Shown: positions 22,933-35,595 of the stretch, in pieces
How the letters are laid out: the number at the start of each line of letters is the position of its first letter
How positions within the stretch are numbered: position 1 is the stretch's first letter
DNA from: Sinonovacula constricta
Lineage: Eukaryota; Mollusca; Bivalvia; Cardiida; Solecurtidae
DNA: 64,000 nt
Direction of reading: 5' to 3'
Assembly: GCA_007844125.1 (NCBI GenBank)
Contig: CM017558.1
Coordinates: 61,205,791-61,269,790, forward strand
Program-made: the position numbers and the translations under genes
Notes under the pieces: generated by a model
Databases searched by the model: none
Seen by the model: only the letters and a program-made list of their open reading frames with translations
What the model was told of the DNA's origin: nothing

Positions 22933-23784
22933 GGAAGGCTTCCCATAATGAACTTCGGCCGATATCGACACATTTGGTTCGCGACGGAAGCTTTCGTTTT
23001 TGCCCGGTGAAAAACGTTATTTTACCAAATAACACTAAATTAATTGTTAATGTTTAGGTTAAATGTTAAAATGGTACAAAGTATGTCATAGAGGACAAAA
23101 ATTTTGACATATTTCACGTTTAGAGAGAAAATATTTTCAAAAATGCGAGGTTCCTGTAACGTGACGTTTTGGGAATTTCCTGTTTGCAAACCGAAACAAC
23201 AAAAAATTCAATGCCACAAGAACGTGATTTTCGAGGAAGATTTAAGGCATGTAAGCGTCCCACAATACGGAAACAACGCAGTACAACGTTATTAACGGAA
23301 CACAGTTACGCAAACGTGTATTTGTGCGATGGAGATATCTGTACAAACCCGAATTTTATACTTTGTCATTTTGCTCTCAGTGGTAATATCTCAGTGGGTA
23401 GTCAGGCAAGTTTGGTTTTTCGAGATTTTAAATTAATTTCATATACTGTCATTTACTTTTTTCACCAATTTGATAGTGTTTTTTTCTAATCACTCATAAT
23501 ATGATTTTTTATAATGAGAACAATTATATCTGCATTGAATGAATGCTTACTTGCATAAAAAATTTGTCCAAAATCTTCAAAAAATAAACTTTTTTGAAAT
23601 CTTGTACCATTGTTTTTATTCCTATACACAAAAAGTCGAGTCTGGGAATAAAAAAATGTGAAAATGCAAAATGTACACGGTAAAAAAAATTTAAATGTGT
23701 ATTTCAATTAGACAATGCAAATACATCACAAATATTTCAAGATTTAGTAAGTATGGAATTTTTTCCCATTAGAGGAAGACTTCC
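22933..23784. mobile_element. 852-bp TTAA-flanked TIR element (piggyBac-like MITE), unit 1 only
   Basis: Left end GGAAGGCTTCC (22933-22943) and right end GGAAGACTTCC (23774-23784) are near-perfect inverted repeats (10/11); the similarity continues through TAATG. TTAA flanks both sides (22929-22932; 23785-23788). Units 2 and 3 have an empty site with a single TTAA (CCTCACTTAACAAATAC). TTAA duplication is the hallmark of piggyBac transposition. No transposase is encoded, so it is non-autonomous. Confidence 0.8.
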
Positions 23785-24310
23785 TTAACAAATACCGACG
23801 CAACGTCAGCTCGAATGAATATCATACTGACTAGCATGAGTAACAATTCCACTCAACGCTTAAGACTGAACTGATCTTATTAAACGTTACAAGTGCGTGC
23901 TATCTTTAAATTAGGTTGTTTAAGTAGTTAACAATCTATGCCGTATTTTTTTTTATTTTGTTATGCATAAATCGTCACTTTATCTGGTGTCTATGAAATG
24001 AGAAACTTTAAAATAAGAAAACGAAGCGACTTTTTCAAAACTGTAAAACTTCTATGATGTCAGGGTTGTTAAAGCTTTAAAAGCAAAGGGAAAAAACAAC
24101 AACAAAATTGTGTAAATTAATGCCTCACCAAGGCCGCATATCTTTTTATTCTTAAGATATTTCTTGATTTGTTGTTATCGTCGGAAATTGCAATAAGTGT
24201 GACTATAATAGAGACATTATGATGCTATCACGTAGGCGGGCTTACAATGAAAACATCTGATTTGCGTTTGTATGTTTATCACAATCTGGGGTTCGGGGGG
24301 CAGGGGGCGG

Positions 24311-24362
24311 GGGTGCTTGTGGCGTAATGGTAGAGTCGTTGTAACTACCCCGGCCGCCGCGA
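24311..24362 (+). repeat. tRNA-like fragment with an A-box-like motif (possible SINE head)
   Basis: TGTGGCGTAATGGTAGAGTC resembles the 5' half of a tRNA (A box) and lies in a GC-rich island. It recurs in unit 2 (about 45,043) and unit 3 (about 63,680). No full cloverleaf or B box was found, so it is not called a tRNA gene. Confidence 0.35.
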
Positions 24363-25559
24363 TACATTTCCAAAACAAATTATTTTGATGCAAAATATAA
24401 TGTAGCCAAGTGTATTATCAAATTCAGATTGATTTTATCCCGTATCCTTTATGTCGTATGTAATGATAGAGATGCTGTCATGTTGCAATGTTCATAACTC
24501 TATATGTATAAGGAAGTATTATGGCTACCATGCTGATTTACTAATATAAAACTTTAACGTTTGGAGACATTCTATTCTGATAATATGTGTATACTTGTTT
24601 TAACGTTTATTTACAAAAGACAAGTTTATTAATTTATTATATTTTTCTTATTTAAACTTTTGGAATTGCTTATAATCTTTGTCTTATACTGTCAAAATAA
24701 ACAGTTTTTGTGTATCACATGTTATGGGCTAATGCAAATTCAGAATTAAAATGCGTTTAAACAAGCAAGTAAGAAGAAATGAAATAAATAAAACACGAAC
24801 CTTTTTGGAAACTCCTGTCCAACTAAAACTATCACATGAAAACAACCCAGGCGCACGTTGAATGATGCTCACTGTCAATGCTCGTGTGCTCTTTACAGTG
24901 ATATTCTTTGTGTACTCAGGTCCTTGAATATTGCTGGAATATATCCAAGGTAACCGGAACCCTAATAACTCGGCAAAACAGACGATCTTCACGGATCTAG
25001 CTCCCAGCTTGTGAGATATCAAAGCGAGATAAAGCTGCGGGTAATTTATTTGCGGGCCGGTAGAGCGTGGGTTCTGGAATTATAATAACAACCATCATGA
25101 CTGACACGAACTTCGACTTCGGTTAAAGCATGGTTGTTGTGACCTCAGGTAACGGTGAAGGCAGGCACTAAGTATTAGGGTAACGAGGTTTATACGTGTA
25201 ACGGAACAGAGCATTCACACAACGTAGAGGGCGTTTGTGTAGTAACTCCTTTGACTGCTTATGCTTTCTCTACGCGGGTTCCAGTCCCAGTCGGGAAGAA
25301 GCACTTCCTTGTTTCGTTACAAGTACATTATGAATTACAGGCAAACTGTCGGATACCACATTTTAACAATCAGCGCATGAAAGAATATTCCGTAATTAAT
25401 ATTTTAACCAGATGTATGCGTGCCGGAATGCTTTTATAGTTTCAAATTCAACCCCAATCGCTGTCACGACAAGTTTTTAAAAGGATCTTATTAAAGATTC
25501 GAAAAATTAATTCACTTGCATATGAGAAATGTGCAACACACCAAGAAAGCATTTATAAT

Positions 25560-25615
25560 ATGCTTGAAGTGTTCTTGGTCAAGAGATTAAGGTTATGGAC
25601 TCGGGGTCGCAGAGT
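25560..25615 (+). repeat. tRNA-Ser/Leu-like fragment
   Basis: TTGGTCAAGAGATTAAGG followed by TTATGGACTCGGGGTC resembles the D-arm and anticodon region of a class II tRNA. The same fragment is at about 46,360 in unit 2. Probably a SINE remnant. Confidence 0.35.
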
Positions 25616-27348
25616 TAAGTTGATGAAATAATAAACAATGTCTTTGTATACAAAATCCAGATACAAAAATGCTTCAATACAAAACAACTTTGAAAATAAA
25701 CAGTAAGATACTGAGAGAGAAAAAACTTTATTCCCGAAAAATACCATCTGAACAATAATTACTTGTGTGATGTGAGGCTGTGCATATGTGCAATTTCATC
25801 TTGTACGCTTTAATTTTATAGTTAACTATAATTATTTTGGCAACCTTTTTATTTAACATCTTGGAAAACCTATTAAATGGTGTCGAGATGTTGCTTTTAA
25901 AGCATTATATGGTCTCAAGAATATACGTTATACATACTTTTTTCTCGAGATTTATATTATACCGAAAACTTTCACACACAAACCCATAACTGTTCAATTG
26001 TGTCTTTGTTACTTTCTCCCATTCTGCTTTAACCTATTTACCTGTTCCAATTTGCATCGTCTTTGATGATTCACATAAGCGATATTTTTGTACATATATA
26101 TAGTGACCTGGAGAAATTTATAAAAAATGAGCACCTTGTACAAATAAACAATTTGTGAAAAAGTTGCAATTGTACATAAAAGTCAATTGTACTAGCACAT
26201 TTAGTAAACATTTACTCCATAACAACATGGAATGTTAGTCATACAGTTCAGTTTATAAAATTAAATATCTTTCTCAATTTCTTAAATTGTTTATCCCGTA
26301 TTTTAAGCCGCAAACGTGCTCAGTATGTTTAAAACAGTAAACTATCCACAATACATTGCACACCGTATAAAGATGTTCAAAATCCAAACAATCTTCATGA
26401 AATAATTATTTTAACCAACTGTTGTGTGTGATGATGATTATGTATCATATTACATGTAAATGTTATAGTGACCTTTAACTCTCAGATAGGAAAGGACAAT
26501 TGCTCTCAAGACCAGAACATATCGTTCCGAACTGTTTAATGTCAATGGCATTCGTACTACACCAAAGATGTTTTACTAGTTGTTTATTAAAAGGATTACT
26601 TTGTAAAAAAAAATCAAATTAGGACTATGGTGCATGAACCATGTGCAAGCTAATCAAAATTGCATAAATCAAATTCGTATAGAGTCAAGTACACTTGACA
26701 ATATGGTTTATCTTGCTGAGCACGTCTAGATTAGGCTTAAGCGAACAGTGAAGATCTAAATCAGCATAACAGGACCACTCTGTTCCGGATCTATACTGCA
26801 GTAAGAGATAGTCAGCAGTAAGTAAGCTATGTTCACAATAGTAGCAGGATACATTATCTAATACATTAGCAATGATACATAATGAAGATCTAAATCAATA
26901 TATAATAATTAATCCATTTGCTCATCCTCAGTAGAATAAATGGCTATAAAACACAACGACCAATTAGTCGTAGAACTACCCTTATATTTGCTTAAGCGTT
27001 AACAAGTGAGCTATACCACTACAATTTTCTATGACTTTGATATGTCACAGCGCGGGTTCGAACCGGGGTCCTCCCGTACCTGGAACCGACGGTCGACCGC
27101 TACCTGGTCCGGTTTTAAATTATTTTCAAGTTTATCACTAATAAAGTGGTTCCGAAACATGTCAATACTTTGGACTTTTATTTTTAAAAATGGCTGATGT
27201 CAGATAACTTTTAAACAATAAAAATATATTTTAAACATACAGGGGTAACAAATCCCCCGACAGTTTATTCCTTTTGTAGTCCAGGTGGTGTTTTAATACA
27301 TATATAGGTAAATGTGCTACTGTGGGAGCTAGAAGGATAAACATTGTG

Positions 27349-27460
27349 GTTGTCGCCCTTGGCCAAGCGGTTAGTCACCGACTCGTAACTCCTCAGCCCC
27401 CCATCTCGATGGTTAAGTCGTGGTCGGGTCGAGAACTTCTATGTCCGGAAATGCGATGCG
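27349..27460 (+). repeat. tRNA-like fragment TGGCCAAGCGGTTAGTC
   Basis: GTCGCCCTTGGCCAAGCGG matches the start of a Ser/Leu-type tRNA. A degenerate GGTCGGGTCGAGA is found downstream where a B box is expected. The unit 2 counterpart (49,390) keeps the start (TTGGCCGAGCGG) but lacks roughly the next 100 bp. Confidence 0.4.
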
Positions 27461-27902
27461 CCGATGGTTCTACGCAAACAATCGCCTCGGGTCGTCTAAG
27501 TTCTCCACCCAAACATAAGCTGGACGTCGTCAACATGACCTTAATATAATAACTGTGTCTGTTCTTAGGTTAGAAGATAGATATAAATAATTGTGTAACA
27601 AGTTCTCAGTTTTTCGTTCATGCCGCTCTGACGATAAGCTAATGGTACATGCTGTGCTAGATACACTTGATTCTAAAATAGCTTGCAGTTCTGCAGTACG
27701 ACACGAAGGATCGAAAATAGGTTATGTTTACGTTTACATGTAGCTCGTACATTGCGTATACTCCTTGTGTTTACATCACGCTAACAAGCAGGCATTTTAT
27801 TAACATAGCAATAAAGATGCTTACAACTGTTACGTTGTCATGGTGTGCTTGTTCTATTTGTTAATACAGTTTGATTTTAATTACAAAATACTGAAAATAG
27901 TC

Positions 27903-27920
27903 TGATTACACTACTTTTAT

Positions 27921-27955
<35 letters not shown>

Positions 27956-27956
27956 T

Positions 27957-28004
<48 letters not shown>

Positions 28005-28080
28005 CACTACTACTACTACTACAACTGCTGCTGCTGCCACTACCATAAATTACTACCACATCCACTATAACCACTACCAC
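27903..28080. repeat. (ACT)n trinucleotide tract, unit 1
   Basis: About 35 ACT triplets with few changes, then a degenerate tail. The unit 2 version (49,853-49,905) is much shorter. Confidence 0.95.
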
Positions 28081-28118
28081 CACTGTGAATATTACACAGT
28101 AGTTTAATAAAACCTCCG

Positions 28119-29945
28119 CAACACACACACGTATACACCCGCACACGCACGCACGCACACTCACACGTACACACACGCACTCACACACACGTACACACCT
28201 GCACACCCACTCACACACACGTACCCCCACACGTACACACCCGCACATGCACTCTCACACATACGTAAAAACCCGCACACGCATTCATGCACACACAAAC
28301 ACACACAAATACACACCCGCACACGCATTCACACACACGTACACCCGCACAGGCACTCACATACACGTACACACCCGCACACGCACTCACACACACGTAC
28401 ACACACACACGTACACACCCGTACATGCACTCACACACACGTACACACACACGTACACCCGCACACGCACTCACATACACGTACACACCCGCACACGCAC
28501 TCACACACACGTACACACCCGCACACGCACTCAAACACATGTACACACCCGCACACGCACTCACACACGTACACACCCGCACACGCACTCACACACACGT
28601 ACACACCTGCACACGTACACACACACACGTACACCCGCACACGCACTCACATACACATACACACCCGCACACGCACTCACATACACGTACACCACCGCAC
28701 ACGCACTCACACACACGTACACACACGTACACACACGTACACCCGCACACGCACTCACACACACGTACACACCCGCACACGCACTCACATACACGTACAC
28801 ACCTGCACAGGCACTCACATACACGTACACACCCGCACACGCACTCACATACACGTACACACCCGCACACGCACTCACACACACGTACACACCCGCACAC
28901 GTACACACAAACACGTGAACCCGCACACGCACTCACACACACGTACACACCCGCACACGCACTCACACACACGTACACACCCGCACACGCACTCACACAC
29001 ACGTACACACCCGCACACGCACTCACACACAAGTACGCACACGCACTCACACACAAATACACACCCGCAAACGCACTAACACACACGTACACCACCGCAC
29101 ACGCACTCACACACGCGTACACACCCGCACACGCACTCAGACACATGTAAACACCCGCACACGCACTCACACACGTGTACACACCCGCACACGCACTCAC
29201 ACACACATACACACCCGCACACGCACTCACACACACGTACACAACCGCACACGCACTCACACACAAGTACACACCCGCAAACGCACTCACACACACGTAC
29301 ACCACCGCACACGCACTCACACACACGTACACACCGTACACGCACGCACACAAACGTACACACCCGCACTCACACTAACACACACGTACACCACCGCACA
29401 CGCACTCACACACAAGTACACACCCGCACACGCACTCACACACAAGTACACACCCGGAAACGCACTAACACACACGTACACCACCGCACACGCACTCACA
29501 CACACGTACACACCCGTATACGCACGCACACAAACGTACACACCCGCACACGCACTCACACACACGTACACACCCGCACACGGACTCACACACACGTACA
29601 CACACGTACACACCCGCACACGCAATCACACACACGAACACACACACGTACACACCCGCACACGCACTCACACACACGTACACACCCGCACACGCAAACG
29701 CACTCACACACGTACACACACGCACACGCACACGCACTCACACACTTGAAAACACACACGTACACACCCGCACACGCACTCACACACACGTACACACACG
29801 CACACGTACACACGTACATACACGCACGCACACACGTAAACGCACACGTACACACCAGCACACGCACGCACACACGAACACACACACGTACACACCCGCA
29901 CGTACACACCCGCAAACGCACCCACACACACTAACACACACACGT
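28119..29945. repeat. 30-bp CA-rich minisatellite, unit 1 (about 1.8 kb)
   Basis: The unit is CACACACGTACACACCCGCA plus CACGCACTCA, 30 bp, repeated about 60 times with variants. Because 30 is divisible by 3, long frames stay open on both strands with 10-residue periods ([20 protein letters not shown]). They carry no domain and are not called as genes. Confidence 0.95.
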
Positions 29946-31440
29946 ATATATATATTCACACAAGAAACATTCTTTTATTCCCAATAATGAATTAGCTGCG
30001 CTAATAAATACGCTTTGTAGCGAACTTCTAAATGGCGCATGAGCAATTATAATAATTACATATGAGCACGATTATATGTTGATGGAAATCGCAGTCAGTC
30101 TCATAACTTCATATACAAAGAGTGTATTTTGTAACGTAGATGCATCTTATGATTAGCAATTGCGTTGGATAGGATGTTGCAATTCGGGGTGATTTAGTTC
30201 ATACAAAAGAAGGCGACACGGAAAAGTTGAAGTGTATTGTTTATTTGTTAAGCAAGTATCATAATGTAGTTCACTTATCATGTGCATATCAAAGAAAACT
30301 GATCTGCAAAAGTTGTTTATCTCTCTTATTTCGCTGGAAATTCAACCTAGATGTCGTTTGAACACTTTCAATAAACCAGATAACACACAAGGCAACAGAG
30401 GCCTGTTAAACGTATTAAACGTTAAACTAGTTAGTGCGCAGTTATAAATAATACAGCCAATTCAGTTCACTAAATGGCAGAGGTTAAACGTTCAAAGAAT
30501 ATGTTCTTGGAAGTTTGCCGCATTTATATGTTTAAAAGGATACACAGTTGCTATCTTTGCTTTTAAATTCAAATTTAAAATATTCACAGCTTTTATAATG
30601 GTTGAACAATACCTTTGTGTTTACATGATCAGTATGCAGGTCAATTTTATTGACTTTATCGTAACATTTTTCATCTTTTAAACATCTTTCCTTAGATAAT
30701 CTAGCTGAAACATCAGTGTTATACGGTTTATGAAAGGGAAAGATAGAATATTCTGAGTCTTCTTTTGAAAAATCATCTAAATGTGAAATTAACATAATAT
30801 TTATCTTCTTGATAGGTATCTTATTTGTCATGGACAGTTTGTCTTGTGTTTAAACAAAAATGAAAAAGTATCATGGATTTGCCTATAATCACAGATAAGA
30901 AATGCTTCTAACAATATGAAAATTTAGGGCAATAGTTGGAGAAATCTCATTATTACATTATTGTGATACATTTTGCATACAAACTATACATAACATATGT
31001 CATAGATGTTGATGCTTAAATAAACCAATGTATAAAAATTATACAGCTTATACTAAGAGTTTTCTACTCTTTGTTTCATTTATTTTTCCCAACATTTTGT
31101 TCAAATGATCACAGATTTACAACCAAATTTACAATACATTACATATAACATCATACATATGTTCATGGGAGAAAAAAATATAAACAAAATGCTATTTTCT
31201 TATATAGAAAAAAATGTCTTTACTAAAACAATTACAAAATGTCACCTTGGTGAGAAGAGGTTTTCGCTTTATATGTGTCAAAAAAATAAGTATATAAATG
31301 AAAAATACCGGAAAATGGATAGATTTATTACAATGTTTTAATATCTAATTTAAGGGGGGTATTTTTTTTATCTAAAGATTGTTTTGTATTTGATCACTGA
31401 TAAGGTTTTGGTTATGATATCTACTTTTTCTACTCTTGAA
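29946..31440. other. Intergenic, shared with unit 2 up to about 30,650
   Basis: Homology with unit 2 (51,586-52,265) ends just after GATCAGTATGCAGGT; from there to about 35,595 the two units are unrelated. No gene recognised. Confidence 0.5.
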
Positions 31441-31550
31441 GCACAGGGTTGACCCTCGCACGGTCCTTGCGGCCACCCTCGCGATCCCGAGCCCCGGAAA
31501 GCCTTACGGCTGCAAGAGCGTGTTGATGGGTTCAACTGCAGACAGCATGT
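31440..31550 (-). other. GC-rich island, possible exon
   Basis: A roughly 110-bp GC-rich patch in AT-rich DNA. On the minus strand CTGTCTGCAG precedes an open frame (CSRKAFRGSGSRGWPQGPCE). It lies downstream of the DUF4806 exons on the same strand and could be a further exon, but I know no homologue. Confidence 0.2.
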
Positions 31551-32504
31551 AATAAGTGTTAGTGAATTGATGAATGTAATTTTTTGTACTTTTTTACTCA
31601 TTAAGTCTTTCTGACGTATACATAAACGGGAAGTCAAAATGAATATTTACAGCCGGACGAGTGCATATATTTGTCACATTAAAAACAGTTTTTTCTAAAA
31701 GGCCTTTTTTGTATGTCCTCACCTAAGATTAATGAAGAAAACAAGGTCAAAAAAAATAATTTGAAAACAGTATCAGCTAGAGTCATAAATGAATTTTGTT
31801 TAGTCTTAAATTGCTTAAAAGAAAAATTGTTGATCCTTCTGTTCATTATGAAAAAATAATTCATAAGTATTTGAGAATACATATCTGTATAATAAAATAA
31901 CAAAAAACTGTTTGACAAAAAAATAATCAAATTACTTTCCTTGGCTTTAGAAGGGGCCAGCATTATATACTTGTATCTGTCAGAAAAAGCTACAGACTAC
32001 CAAGTTACAGTTATTGCAAACACTGTCAAAAGACAATCATCAAATTGGTTATCAAATGTTAAGTGATAAATAAACAGCATTTTATCGTCAACTATATATG
32101 AGAATTTAAGCTAGGCAGATAAATGTACATTGGCATCTTAAAAGTTTGTCACTTTTTAATATTAATAATATATCGATGGCACCATTTTAAAAAGCCGAAC
32201 CTACATTTTTTGCTATTTCGGGGTTGTCATCTTTTTATTAACTTATTTTAGTTTGCCACCTTTTGTGAAAACACTGAACTAAACAGCCAATAGAAATTAA
32301 GTTTACTGGTCAGAAGAAGTTGCAGAAAACCCCGAACCTACTTGTCATAGTATATGACATTTTGTAAAATATTGTTCGGCATTTTTAAATGGTGACATTG
32401 ATATGATTTTTTTTTAAATCCATTGATGTATATTTACAGCAAAGGTGGGTTTTTTAACACACTTAAACATTAAACAACAAAATAACCTACTAAATAGGAT
32501 GTTA

Positions 32505-33378
32505 ATAAGGTGGAGTCCATCCAGTTTCTCTTTTTGCTTGGTCCCAGTAAGATTATATTGGCGGGCCAGATTTGTTATCATCACCGCCTTCATAATCCGG
32601 GACACCGTGTCCACACTGTCACTTCCACCATATTCTACCAAGTATTTTACCTTAAATGAAAAAGATGTGCATGAAAATGCCAGTAAATACACATACAATT
32701 GCAAAACAGTAAACTCTTTCAAGCAGAATGATAGTATAGTATGATAGTATGATAGTATAATACTCGATTTGAAATTTGAAGCACTGCCAATGCCCCCTAG
32801 TACTGGCTCAGTTTGTGTGCCTGCCCTTATATCGATCAGATCACATTAAAAAAATCTGAATGAATAGTCACTTCAAAATGCAATTTTAAAGCTCAAATTA
32901 GTTGCAAGACAACACACAAAAAGACAGTCAACTATGTTTGGGAAACTTACGACAGATGTTGCAGCATTCGCTTGTGACATTCGTTCTTCGAATGCAGCCA
33001 AATCCTCCACAGTTTTGAGGGGGAAAGATATCCCCTCCGGCAACTCACTTGGAACAGCATCATGAGCTGAACCTCTCGCCAAGATGAGCCGCAGGAGCCG
33101 CGTTTGCTCTTGCAGTTGTTCCTGCTGGTGTTCAAGCATCGTAAAGATGCGGGTGTCCCGAGCTAAAACAAATAATGTTCTGTTAAAAATCAAAATTGAA
33201 ACAACACACTTTCAAACAGTGAATCATTTAACCAATAATGTTATGGACTGTTTGTTAATGAACCTGCATTATCAAATTTATCACTATTTGTCGATTCTGT
33301 ACCAATGGTAAATAAATGTTTAGCAACACTGGACCTTACTCGCCGGTAACGCTGCCAATACTCGGACGTTCTTTTCAT
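32505..33378 (-). CDS. DUF4806-domain protein, three candidate exons (unit 1 only)
   Basis: Candidate exons: 33378-33303 (MKRTSEYWQRYRR..., donor GTACAG), 33162-32951 (acceptor TTTGTTTTAG, donor GTAAGT) and 32650 down to about 32505 (acceptor TTTCATTTAAG). Phases match throughout. Exon 2 encodes a Gln/Leu-rich helix (EHQQEQLQEQTRLLRLIL) and LPEGISFPLKTVEDLAAFEE; exon 3 continues YLVEYGGSDSVDTVSRIMKA and NLARQYNLTGTKQKEKLDGL. This order (LP..FPLKT.EDL..FE, then GG....V.RI, LA..YN..G) is the DUF4806 domain, of unknown function. The end is unclear: either a donor near 32,502 or run-on to the stop at 32,414. No equivalent exists in unit 2. Confidence 0.7.
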
Positions 33379-34185
33379 AATGGAATTTCAGTAGCACAAC
33401 AGAGGGCTTGGTTGGTACTTGGAAAAAAATACTTGAATTTGTATCCTGCAATTACAAATTAATTATTACAGATATTATATTATATTTGTATTTAATATTA
33501 AAAAAATGCTTATGAATGAAATATTGGTAAAAATGGAAGGGACTCCTAAATTTAGGAAGGGAAACTGGATTTCAAATGATGGTGTCCCTCTGGGATCTCT
33601 TAAGTCAAGATAGAAACAATTAATATGTTAGTGTCGACCCCCCTCACAGTTAAGTAATGGAACAATGACAAATATACACATGATGTGTGAAAGTCCCCTT
33701 GAATTGGACAGTTTAAATACCTAAGAGAGGGAGTGAAATCTAGATAATGACACAAATTAAATTGACGAACGACTATCGCGAAATTACATGGCAAAGGCAA
33801 AACCAAAAAATATACTGCGTTTATAGCTTTCCTACACACACAATATATAATGTGTAAGGATATAAAATGAAAGGTCGTAATACGAAATCGTGGTTAAATG
33901 TTCCGAATTCAAAAGAAATATTATTTACGTGTACAATTTTACAATTTACCGTTTCAAAAGGCACTTTCACAGTTTAAGCGGCAGCGGAAATCATGTCTGC
34001 GCATGCTCGAAATTAATCTTATTTTACACCATACGTACGTTGATTTTTATAAATTATTGCTTAATTTATTGTCTAAAAGATATATTTTAGATTTTATTTA
34101 TAAAAATCAAAACCAATATAAAAAACTAAACAAATTAATTTCTCGCACCTGCTCAGGGGTGCTAACGTTTATATATCGGGTTGCC
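33379..34185. other. Non-coding flank of the DUF4806 gene
   Basis: AT-rich, no gene or repeat recognised. The promoter of the DUF4806 gene should lie here. Confidence 0.35.
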
Positions 34186-34560
34186 CAAATGGGACCCATA
34201 TGGGTCCCACATGGTTTGTATAAATGTCGAATTTTACGTACTACTTTTATATAAAATAATAGCAATTTATGTCAAGGCTGTCACATTATAGCTCAAAGTA
34301 AATGAGTTTCAAACAAATGAATAAATGAATAATCGTTTTCCTTAAAGTGCTGTAATATGGGACCCATATGGGTCCAATATGGCCATGCCCATATGGGTTT
34401 GCCCAGATATAGCCCATATGGGTCCAATATGGGCATACCCATATGGGCTTGCCTAGATATGGCCCATATGTAGCCAATATGGGTTCCATATGGGTCCAAT
34501 ATGGGCATACCCATATGGGCTTGCCTAGATATAGCCCATATGGGTCCCATATATGCATGT
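34186..34560. repeat. CCCATATGGG palindromic repeat cluster
   Basis: Many copies of the palindrome CCCATATGGG or GACCCATATGGGTC, in an irregular pattern with a longer unit of about 60-100 bp around GCCCATATGGGTCCAATATG. A first isolated pair is at about 34,190-34,216. Confidence 0.85.
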
Positions 34561-34599
34561 TTGCTGGGAGCATTGCATCTAAGTAAACAAAAACATTAC

Positions 34600-35510
34600 A
34601 ACGTTCATATCCGTACTCCTCTATGACCACGGATATCAACTCTGGAGCGGCTATATTTACATGAAATAATTACGTAAAGGCGTGTATACTTTCAAAGAAG
34701 GGAGTTTTATTAATTAAAAACAACAATATTGCATCAAAGTAAACAAGAATATTACAAATTAATTTGTAGATAATGATTTTAACGTTCATATCCGTACCAC
34801 ACATGACCACGGATATGAACTCTGGTGCGGCTATATTTATATACAATAATTATGTAAAGGCGTGTATACTTTCATGGAATGAAGCTTCATTAATTGAAAT
34901 AATAATATTGGTTCAAAGTAAGTAAGAATATTACAAATTTAATTGTAGATAATAATTTTAACGTTCATATCCGTACCTCACATGACCATGGATATGAACT
35001 GTGGTGCTGCTATAATATATACAATAATTATGTAAAGGTGTGTAAACTTTCATGAACAGGAGTTTTATCAATTAATAATAATAATATTGCATCAAAGTAA
35101 ACAAGAATATTACAAATTAAGTTGTAGATAATGATTTTAACGTTCATATACGTACCGCACATGATCACGGATATGAACTGTTGTGCGGCTAAGGTTATGT
35201 GCAATAATTACGTAAATATGAGCATACTATCATTAAAGTTGTTAAATAAATTAAAAACATGATGATATTACATAAGACTTTACATAAATATAACAAACAA
35301 TGCTCTAGTTTGCAGTTTCGGTGTTCATATCCGTACCCTAAAATTAGTGCCCACGGATATGAAATCACATACAGATATATGCATATTTATAAAGATCTGT
35401 ATTTTGGACTATATTAATTTAAATATTAGAATACTTAATCTAAATTATTTCATATCCCACCAAATACATTAAATGACATCTAAACACAGACAAATCTAAA
35501 GAATGGCTCG
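34600..35510. repeat. 180-bp satellite with a TTCATATCCGT/ACGGATATGAA palindrome
   Basis: CGTTCATATCCGTAC starts at about 34,602, 34,782, 34,962, 35,142 and 35,323, a period of 180 bp. In each copy it is followed within about 15 bp by its inverted partner ACGGATATGAA, so each unit can form an 11-bp hairpin (arms slightly changed in some copies). A last compact version is at 35,529-35,578. Confidence 0.85.
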
Positions 35511-35595
35511 TCAATATTGATTTTTAAATTCATATCCGTACCCCAGATTCATATCCGCGGATATGAATTCATATCCGGTAAATAGTCATACCGCC

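Larger units (their letters stand above)
23789..27902. other. Unit 1 intergenic region with tRNA-like fragments
   Basis: AT-rich sequence shared with unit 2. The only marked features are short tRNA-like pieces (24,311; 25,560; 27,045; 27,349). Open frames are not conserved between units and I see no protein domain. Confidence 0.4.

Noticed and set aside
24311..24362. Functional tRNA gene at the GTGGCGTAATGGTAGAG motif
   Set aside because: No acceptor stem, anticodon arm or B box could be built; kept only as a tRNA-like fragment.
24729..25022. 97-codon minus-strand frame and its unit 2 relative at 45,495
   Set aside because: Reading frame and ends differ between units and no domain is visible; could at most be untranslated sequence.
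27045..27115. tRNA gene around GGTTCGAACC
   Set aside because: A B-box-like palindrome is present here and at 49,090, but no A box at the right distance and no cloverleaf on either strand.
28247..29353. Frames of 220-290 codons (Thr/His-rich on plus, Cys/Val-rich on minus), also at 49,849-51,661
   Set aside because: They translate a 30-bp minisatellite that has no stop in several frames on both strands. No protein family fits.
28119..29945. CRISPR array
   Set aside because: Units are contiguous and low-complexity, with no unique spacers, and the DNA is from an animal.
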